Below are positions 58,838 to 64,000 of a stretch of 64,000 nucleotides of DNA, one piece after another. A program made the position numbers and the translations under genes. Source of the stretch: Streptomyces nigra (GTDB lineage: Bacteria; Actinomycetota; Actinomycetes; Streptomycetales; Streptomycetaceae); NCBI RefSeq assembly GCF_003074055.1, contig NZ_CP029043.1:7060501-7124500 (forward strand), read 5' to 3'. The notes beneath the pieces were generated by a model, which did no database searches, had not been told where the DNA came from, and saw only the letters and a list, made by a program, of their open reading frames with translations. Each line of letters begins with the position of its first letter. The first letter of the stretch is position 1.

Positions 58838-59733
58838 CCACCTTCCTGGACACCCTGTTCAACGGCCTCGCCCTGGGCGCCGTCTACGCCCTCGTCGCCC
58901 TCGGCTTCGTCATCATCTTCAAGGCGTCCGGCGTCATGAACTTCGCGCACGGCTCGCTGCTGCTGCTCGGCGGCTACCTCACCGCCGTGCTCCACGACGA
59001 CCTCGGCTTCGCCGGGGCCCTCGCCGTCTCGGTCCTGGTGACCGCCGCCGTGGCCGGCGCCATGGACCGCTTCCTGCTCCAGGCCGGCGGGGGAGCGGAC
59101 CCGCACGCCGCCCACGTGCAGACCATCGTCACCATCGGCGTCGACATCGTCATCCTCACCGACCTGTCCCGGCGCATCGGCGGCGACCTCCTCGCCCTCG
59201 GCGACCCCTGGGGCGACGACGTCAGCGCGCTCGGGCCGGTCACCGTGGCCGACAGCAGGATCGCAGCCATCGTCGTCTCCGCCCTCGTCATCGCCGGGGT
59301 CTTCGCCCTGTTCCGGTACACCTCCTGGGGCCTGTCGCTGCGCGCCGCCGCCGAGGACGTCGAGGCCGCCTCCCTCATGGGGGTGCGGCTGGTGCGGGTC
59401 CGGATGCTCGCCTGGTGCCTGGCAGGCGCGCTCGCGGCCCTCGCGGCCGTCTTCCTCGCCGCGTTCCCCGCCCCCGGCCTGGAACGGACCACCGGGCAGA
59501 TCGCCCTGAAAGCCTTCCCCGCCGCGATCCTCGGCGGCATGGCGTCCCCGCCCGGCGCCCTCGCCGGCAGTCTGCTGATCGGCCTGACCGAGGCGCTCGT
59601 CGCCGGCTACCAGTCCGAACTGCACGTCCTCGGCGAGGGGTTCGGCGACGTCGCCCCCTACGCGGTGATGGTGCTCGTGCTGCTGGTGCGGCCCACCGGG
59701 CTGTTCGGCGGAAAGGCGGCCGTCCGTGTCTGA
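58834..59733 (+). CDS. livH: Branched-chain amino acid ABC transporter permease (LivH type)
   Basis: A 299-residue permease with about eight membrane helices. The family start is VTTFLDTLFNGLALGAVYALVALGFVIIFKASGVMNFAHGSLLLLGGYLTAV, and the EAA-like coupling region is GLSLRAAAEDVEAASLMGVRLVRVRMLAWCLAGALAALAAVFLAA, where the Ala-Ala-Glu-Asp loop contacts the ATPases. A shorter N-terminal half and 'LRPTGLFGGK' end also fit. GTG 58834 overlaps the LivG stop, with AGGAGG seven bases upstream. It pairs with LivM. Confidence 0.93.
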   Translation: MTTFLDTLFNGLALGAVYALVALGFVIIFKASGVMNFAHGSLLLLGGYLTAVLHDDLGFAGALAVSVLVTAAVAGAMDRFLLQAGGGADPHAAHVQTIVTIGVDIVILTDLSRRIGGDLLALGDPWGDDVSALGPVTVADSRIAAIVVSALVIAGVFALFRYTSWGLSLRAAAEDVEAASLMGVRLVRVRMLAWCLAGALAALAAVFLAAFPAPGLERTTGQIALKAFPAAILGGMASPPGALAGSLLIGLTEALVAGYQSELHVLGEGFGDVAPYAVMVLVLLVRPTGLFGGKAAVRV

Positions 59734-60865
59734 GCGATCCTCCCGCGCCCACGCCCTGCGCCTCGGCCGGACCCTCGCGGTCGTCGCCGTCCTGTGCGCC
59801 CTGCCGTTCTACCTGGACGCGTTCTGGCTGCGCATCGGTCTGTTCTCGATGGCCGCCGCGGTCGGCGCGGTCGGCCTCGGCCTGCTCTCCGGCACCGCCG
59901 GCCAACTCTCCCTCGGCCACGCCTTCTTCCTGGCCGTCGGCGCCTACGGCTACGTCTGGCTGGCCGGTGAGCCCGGCCCGGGGCTCCCGACCTCCGTGGC
60001 CGCCGTGCTGGCGGTCCTGCTCGCCGGGGCGGCGGGCGGGTTGTTCAGCCCCGTCGCCGGCCGGGTGCGCGGCGTCTACCTGGGCGTCGCCACGCTGGCG
60101 CTGGTCTTCCTCGGCCACCACGTCCTGCTCACCGCGGACTCCGTCACCGGCGGCTTCAACGGCCGCTCGGTGCCCCCGCTGGAACTCGGCGGCTTCTCCT
60201 TCTCCGCCGACTCCGAACTGACCCTGCTGGGCGTGCCGTTCGGGGCCGAGGAACGGCTGTGGTACCTGGGGCTCGCCCTGTTCGCGCTCACCTGGTTCAC
60301 CGCCCGGGGACTGCTGCGCGGCCGCCCCGGACGCGCCCTGGTGGCGCTGCGCGACAGCGAGACCGCCGCCTCGGTCATGGGCGTCGACGTGTCCCGGTAC
60401 CGCTCCGCCGCCTTCGTCGTGTCGTCGATGTACGCGGGCCTCGCCGGGGTGCTGCTCGCCCTGTCCTTCCGCCGCGTGGTCCCGGACTACTTCGGCCTCG
60501 TCCTGTCCGTCGACTACCTCGCCATGATCGTCATCGGCGGCCTCGGCTCGGTGGCGGGCGCCACCGCGGGAGCCGTCTTCGTCACGGCGCTGCCCCTGCT
60601 GATGACCCGTTACGCCGACCAGTTGCCGCTGGTCGCCGCCCCGGGCACCTCCGACGGCACGGTCGGCCCCACCGAGGCCGCCCGCTATCTCTACGGCGCC
60701 GCGATCGTGCTGATCCTGCTGTTCGCCCCCGACGGACTGCACGGCCTGGCCCGCCGGCTGCGCGCCCGGCTGCGCCGTCCCCGCGCCGCGCCCCCGCCCG
60801 CGGGCGCCCCCGAACCGTCCCCGTCCCCCGCGTCCGCCGTACGAGCCAAGGAGCCGACCCCGTGA
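59726..60865 (+). CDS. livM: Branched-chain amino acid ABC transporter permease (LivM type)
   Basis: A 379-residue permease with about nine membrane helices. It carries the LivM signature GLGLLSGTAGQLSLGHAFFLAVGAYGYVWL, the middle GVYLGVATLALVFLGHHVLL, and the coupling loop GRALVALRDSETAASVMGVDVSRYRSAAFVVSSMYAGLAGVLLA. The IGGLGSVAGATAGAVF loop and a C-terminal Arg-rich, Pro-rich tail follow. GTG 59726 overlaps LivH by eight bases. The 40-residue Pro/Ala tail is longer than in many LivM proteins but does not look foreign. Confidence 0.93.
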   Translation: MSERSSRAHALRLGRTLAVVAVLCALPFYLDAFWLRIGLFSMAAAVGAVGLGLLSGTAGQLSLGHAFFLAVGAYGYVWLAGEPGPGLPTSVAAVLAVLLAGAAGGLFSPVAGRVRGVYLGVATLALVFLGHHVLLTADSVTGGFNGRSVPPLELGGFSFSADSELTLLGVPFGAEERLWYLGLALFALTWFTARGLLRGRPGRALVALRDSETAASVMGVDVSRYRSAAFVVSSMYAGLAGVLLALSFRRVVPDYFGLVLSVDYLAMIVIGGLGSVAGATAGAVFVTALPLLMTRYADQLPLVAAPGTSDGTVGPTEAARYLYGAAIVLILLFAPDGLHGLARRLRARLRRPRAAPPPAGAPEPSPSPASAVRAKEPTP

Positions 60866-62163
60866 AGCCCACGCACGACCCTGTGAAGCCCCCGCACCGC
60901 GCCGTCCCACGGACCAGGACGCTCCTGGCCGCGGGCCTCGCCGCCCTGCTGCTCGCCGGCACCGGATGCAGCTCCAAGGCCGACTCCGCCAAGAGCGGCG
61001 GTGAGGGCGCCGGCGGCATCAAGACCGGGCCCGGCGTCACCGACAAGACCATCCGGCTCGGCGCCCTCACCGACCTCACCGGGCCCTACGCCACCCTCGG
61101 CAAGAGCATCGTGCAGGCCCAGCAGATGTGGGCCGACGAGGTCAACGCCGACGGCGGCATCTGCGACCGGCGGGTGGAGATCGTCGTCAAGGACCACGGC
61201 TACGACGTCCAGAAGGCCGTCACCGCCTACGCCGACCTCTCCTCCGACGTGGTCGCCCTGCCCCAGGTCATCGGCTCACCCGTGATGGCCGCCTTGCTCG
61301 ACGACATCGAACGCGACAAGGTGCTGACCTTCCCGCAGGCCTGGGCCGCCTCCCTGCTCGACAAGGAGTCCGTGCAGGTCCTCGGCACCACCTACGACGT
61401 CGACATGATCGCCGCCGTCGACTACCTCACCCGTACGAAGAAGGTGGCGAAGGGCGACACGATCGGACACGTCTACTTCGAGGGCGACTACGGCGCCAAC
61501 GCGCTCGAGGGCTCCCAGTGGGCCGCGAAGAAGGCGGGCCTCAAGGTCGCCGGACAGAAGATCAAGGCGACCGACACCGATCTGTCCGCCCAGGTCTCGG
61601 CGCTGCGCAAGGAAGGCGTCAAGGCGATCCTGATCAGCGCCGGGCCCGCCCAGACCGCCTCGCTCGTCGGTGTCGCCGCCTCCCGGGGCCTGAAGGTGCC
61701 CGTCGTCAGCAGCGCCCCCGGCTACGCGCCGCAGCTGATGAAGACACCGGCCGCGCCGGCCCTCGCCGCCCTGCTCCACGTGGTCAGCGCGGCCCCCGCG
61801 GTCAGTTCCGAGCTGCCCGGCGTGCGCGACATGGTCGCCGCCTACCAGAAGAAGTACCGGGGCTCCCTGCTCGACGCCGGTGTGCTGTCCGGCTACAACG
61901 CCGCCCGCATCATGGGCGACGACCTGAAGAAGGCCTGCGAGAAGGGCAGTCTGGCCCGCGAGGACGTCGTCGCGGCGCACCGCGCGCAGTCCGCCGTCGA
62001 CGTCGGCCTCGGCACCGCGCAGAACTTCTCCGACAAGGCCCGGCCCGCCAGCACCGAGACCTATGTGCTCAAGCCCGACGCCAAGGCGGTCGGCGCCGTC
62101 GTGAACGAGGAGGACGCGCACACCGCGCCCGGGGTGAAGGAGTACCTGGAGTCCCGAGGCTGA
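60862..62163 (+). CDS. ABC transporter substrate-binding lipoprotein (LivK type)
   Basis: A 433-residue exported lipoprotein. The signal peptide TRTLLAAGLAALLLAGTGCSSK places the lipid on Cys36. The periplasmic-binding-protein fold starts TIRLGALTDLTGPYATLGKSIVQAQQMWADEVNADGGICDRRVEIVVKDHGYD, typical of branched-chain amino acid or amide binding proteins (Peripla_BP_6). The C-terminal Tyr/Asn-rich core SGYNAARIMGDDLKKACEKG is conserved. Ligand-contact residues do not prove leucine; aromatic acids or amides are equally possible. GTG 60862 overlaps the LivM stop (GTGA) with AAGGAG upstream. Confidence 0.92.
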   Translation: MKPTHDPVKPPHRAVPRTRTLLAAGLAALLLAGTGCSSKADSAKSGGEGAGGIKTGPGVTDKTIRLGALTDLTGPYATLGKSIVQAQQMWADEVNADGGICDRRVEIVVKDHGYDVQKAVTAYADLSSDVVALPQVIGSPVMAALLDDIERDKVLTFPQAWAASLLDKESVQVLGTTYDVDMIAAVDYLTRTKKVAKGDTIGHVYFEGDYGANALEGSQWAAKKAGLKVAGQKIKATDTDLSAQVSALRKEGVKAILISAGPAQTASLVGVAASRGLKVPVVSSAPGYAPQLMKTPAAPALAALLHVVSAAPAVSSELPGVRDMVAAYQKKYRGSLLDAGVLSGYNAARIMGDDLKKACEKGSLAREDVVAAHRAQSAVDVGLGTAQNFSDKARPASTETYVLKPDAKAVGAVVNEEDAHTAPGVKEYLESRG

Positions 62164-62187
62164 CGGCACACCGGTTGTTCCGAGTGT

Positions 62188-62222
62188 GGGACGGGCGGTC
62201 CGGACACCCGGCCGCCCGTCCC
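62188..62222 (+). terminator. Terminator after the liv-type operon
   Basis: GGGACGGGCGG and CCGCCCGTCCC form a perfect 11-base-pair stem with a 13-base loop, 24 bases past the substrate-binding gene and 42 bases before the CbiZ gene. Confidence 0.8.
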
Positions 62223-62263
62223 GTACGATCGGCCGGTCCCCGCCGCGCGCAAGGAGTTCCCCG

Positions 62264-62941
62264 GTGACCGCCGTCGTCCCTCCGTCCCGCCCCGCACCCG
62301 CGCCGCCGATGGTGGAGCAGGTGACCCGCACGGAGGACGGCGAGAGTCTGAACGCCCTCCTGTGGCGGGCCGGGGAGGGCTGGCGGATGGTCAGCAACGC
62401 CGTGCTGGGCGGCGGGATCGGCGACCGCGCCTGGGTCCTCAACGCCCAGGTCGCCCACGGCTACCGGCGCACCGACCCCGACCGGCACCTCGCGGACCTG
62501 GCCCGGGACGCCGGCGCGCACGGGCCGGGCGTCGGGCTGATGACGGCCGCGGACGTCCGGGCTCACGGCAGCGGGCAGGACGAAGGGGTGACCGCGATCG
62601 CCACCGCGGGGCTCGGCGTACGGGGCTGGGCGGCGTCCTGGACCGAGCCCGCCATGACGGCCGTCCGGCCCGGGACCGTGAACATCGTGGTCGCGGTGCC
62701 CGTGGCCCTGACCGACGCGGCCCTGGTCAACACCGTCATGACCGCGACCGAGGCCAAGGTGCAGGCACTGGTCGACGTCGGTCTCGACTGCTCGGGGACC
62801 CCGACGGACGCCGTGTGCGTCGCCGTACGCCGACCGGTCCCGGGCGAGGAGACACACGCGTTCGGCGGCCCGCGCTCGCTGTGGGGAGCCCGCGTGGCCC
62901 GCGCCGTCCACCAGGCCGTCACTGCGGCAGCACGCAGCTAG
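62264..62941 (+). CDS. cbiZ: Adenosylcobinamide amidohydrolase (CbiZ family)
   Basis: A 225-residue CbiZ-like enzyme. The family blocks are WRMVSNAVLGGGIGDRAWVLNAQVAHGYRRTDPDRHLADLARD, GVGLMTAADVRAH, GVTAIATAGLGVRGWAASW, GTVNIVVAVPVALTDAALVNTVMTATEAKVQALVDVGLDCSGTPTDAVCVAV. CbiZ removes the aminopropanol side chain of cobinamides during B12 salvage. It stands after a terminator; no other cobalamin genes are in the window. GTG 62264 has AAGGAG seven bases upstream. Its stop codon overlaps the stop of the convergent AI-2E transporter gene (CTAG). Confidence 0.92.
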   Translation: MTAVVPPSRPAPAPPMVEQVTRTEDGESLNALLWRAGEGWRMVSNAVLGGGIGDRAWVLNAQVAHGYRRTDPDRHLADLARDAGAHGPGVGLMTAADVRAHGSGQDEGVTAIATAGLGVRGWAASWTEPAMTAVRPGTVNIVVAVPVALTDAALVNTVMTATEAKVQALVDVGLDCSGTPTDAVCVAVRRPVPGEETHAFGGPRSLWGARVARAVHQAVTAAARS

Positions 62942-64000
62942 TTCTTCATGCCGCGCAACGCCTGCTGGACCGACCACAGGACGGCCACGAACGGCACGGC
63001 CACGACCGCGCCGATGAACCCGGCCGCGATCGCCCCGCCCACGACGGCGAGCGCTACGACCACCGGGTGCAGACTGACCGCCCAGCTCAAGACCAGGGGA
63101 TGCAGGACGTGCCCCTCGATCTGCCCGATGACGACGATCAGGGCGACCACGATCAGCGCGGTCATCGGCCCCTTCGCCGCCAGCGCCACGACCGCCGCGA
63201 CGGCCAGCGCGATGGGCGAGCCGATCAGCGGGATGAAGGCGGCCGCGAACTCCAGCAGTGCCAGGGGCACGGCGAGCGGCACGCGCAGCGCGAGCAGGGC
63301 GACGCCGACGAGCACGGCGTTGGTGCCCGCGACCAGCAGGATGCCGTGGGTGTACCCGGTGAACGTCCGCCAGGCGGCCCGGCCGGCCACCGAGACCGGC
63401 CGTTGCGCCGAGGCGGGCAGCTGGGCGCAGATCCACTGCCACTGCCGGTCGCCCGAATGCGTGAAGAACACGGCGCAGAACAGCGCCAGCGCCAGCACGG
63501 TGAGGACCTCCACCAGCCGGCTCGCGCCGCTCACCGCCTCGCTGATGACCGTGGAGCGGTGCTCGGAGAGCAGTCGGCCGATCCGTGACTGGACATCGCT
63601 GAAGGTGTCCGCGGGCAGCCGGAACGGCGGCCCCTCCAACTGGTCCTCGATCCGGTCGATCCCCTTCTCGAACTCGCTCTGCAGACCCTTGCGCTGATCG
63701 GCCACCGTCTCGCCGACCAGCACCAGCGCCCCGATGACGAGCGCGAGAGCGCCGACGAGGGACGCCGCCACCGCGAGCGGACGGGGCATCCGGCGGGCGA
63801 GCAGCCCGGTGGCGGGGCGCAGCACGGTGGTGAGGACCAGACCCAGGAAGACGGCGACCGCGATCCGGTGGAACTGCCCGAGCACCGAGAAGGCGGCCCG
63901 TACGACGATCGCGACGGCGATGATCCGCCACGCGTAGGCGGCCGCCGTCCGCAGCCAGCCCGGCACACCGGCGTCCACGCCGCCCGGGCGACCGGGGGGC
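62938..64000 (-). CDS. AI-2E/PerM-family membrane transporter (5' end probably outside window)
   Basis: At least 346 residues with about eight membrane helices. The family pattern is AYAWRIIAVAIVVRAAFSVLGQFHRIAVAVFLGLVLTTVLRPATGLLARRMPRPLAVAASLVG at the start, a periplasmic coiled region (KGLQSEFEKGIDRIEDQL), and the C-terminal QIEGHVLHPLVLSWAVSLHPVVVALAVVGGAIAAGFIGAVVAVPFVAVL. AI-2E proteins export small molecules or ions. GTG 63978 lies near the edge, but homologues usually have a longer Pro-rich N terminus, so the true start is probably beyond position 64000. Its stop overlaps the cbiZ stop. Confidence 0.85.
   Translation of the reverse strand, partial: PPGRPGGVDAGVPGWLRTAAAYAWRIIAVAIVVRAAFSVLGQFHRIAVAVFLGLVLTTVLRPATGLLARRMPRPLAVAASLVGALALVIGALVLVGETVADQRKGLQSEFEKGIDRIEDQLEGPPFRLPADTFSDVQSRIGRLLSEHRSTVISEAVSGASRLVEVLTVLALALFCAVFFTHSGDRQWQWICAQLPASAQRPVSVAGRAAWRTFTGYTHGILLVAGTNAVLVGVALLALRVPLAVPLALLEFAAAFIPLIGSPIALAVAAVVALAAKGPMTALIVVALIVVIGQIEGHVLHPLVLSWAVSLHPVVVALAVVGGAIAAGFIGAVVAVPFVAVLWSVQQALRGMKN

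Noticed and set aside
1..64000. CRISPR array, integrase, prophage or biosynthetic gene cluster
   Set aside because: No regularly spaced short repeats, integrase, phage structural gene, PKS or NRPS module was recognised on either strand.

Overview
The window is very GC-rich actinobacterial DNA. GTG and TTG starts are frequent, genes often overlap by ATGA or GTGA, and there are long secreted-protein leaders and actinomycete-specific families such as DUF4328, DUF1206, DUF6325, DUF6098, CGNR regulators and ClC/SHOCT cassettes. Gene content fits a Streptomyces or a close relative. Much of it is accessory: redox, stress, secretion and uptake genes with several decayed genes between intact operons. 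No phage, insertion-sequence ORF, CRISPR array, rRNA or tRNA was recognised.

Layout. 1-5.1 kb (minus strand): a redox operon (58-aa protein, flavodoxin-like reductase, HemK2/MTQ2-type methyltransferase, CDGSH iron-sulfur protein, haem-oxygenase-like diiron protein, and a cut-off Orn/Lys/Arg decarboxylase), preceded by a FAD/Rieske oxidoreductase. 5.1-9.0 kb: an SRPBCC protein, a frameshifted molybdopterin oxidoreductase joined to a glycosyltransferase-9 tail, a STAS/ANTAR/GAF regulator, a 45-aa ORF and a twice-frameshifted DUF6098 gene. 9.2-16 kb: Ku, a secreted lipase, a secreted protein with aerolysin/ETX-like features, an APC permease behind a structured leader, a DUF4328 protein and a BrkB-type membrane protein. 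16-24.5 kb: a frameshifted GAP-family exporter, a GH15 enzyme, a DUF6325/SHOCT/ClC operon, DUF2945, a DenV-like glycosylase, an MpaB-type oxygenase, a 0.7-kb tandem-repeat block and a PfkB kinase.

24.7-35 kb: a PAS/GAF/PP2C phosphatase, a GntR-hypothetical-GMC oxidoreductase operon, a GH64 glucanase with a LacI-type operator, a small secreted lectin-like protein, an SDR, and a divergent CGNR regulator/hydrolase pair. 35-43.5 kb: a PPOX protein, a MOSC-reductase-ferredoxin fusion, a divergent MarR/MMPL pair, TauE/SafE, a leader peptide with a deleted DUF1684 gene, an amidohydrolase and an AlkD-like protein. 43.5-51.3 kb: an SRPBCC/FAD oxidoreductase/hypothetical/SDR operon, a multispanning membrane protein, a divergent VOC/WYL pair, a hypothetical protein and DUF1206. 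51.3-57 kb: a DHFR-like reductase, a secreted PETase-like polyester hydrolase, LuxR and PucR regulators and a PH/SHOCT protein. 57.2-64 kb: a five-gene branched-chain-type ABC uptake operon (livFGHMK order), CbiZ and an AI-2E transporter.

How the genes fit together: several transcription units carry their own regulator and a visible operator (GntR, MarR, WYL, LacI-type). Secreted hydrolases and the uptake operon suggest growth on polymers and organic acids or amino acids. Many remaining genes concern redox or stress. Four loci are broken by frameshift or internal deletion. Because some are single-base losses, either gene decay or assembly error could explain them. All assignments rest on reading the sequence; no database search was possible.
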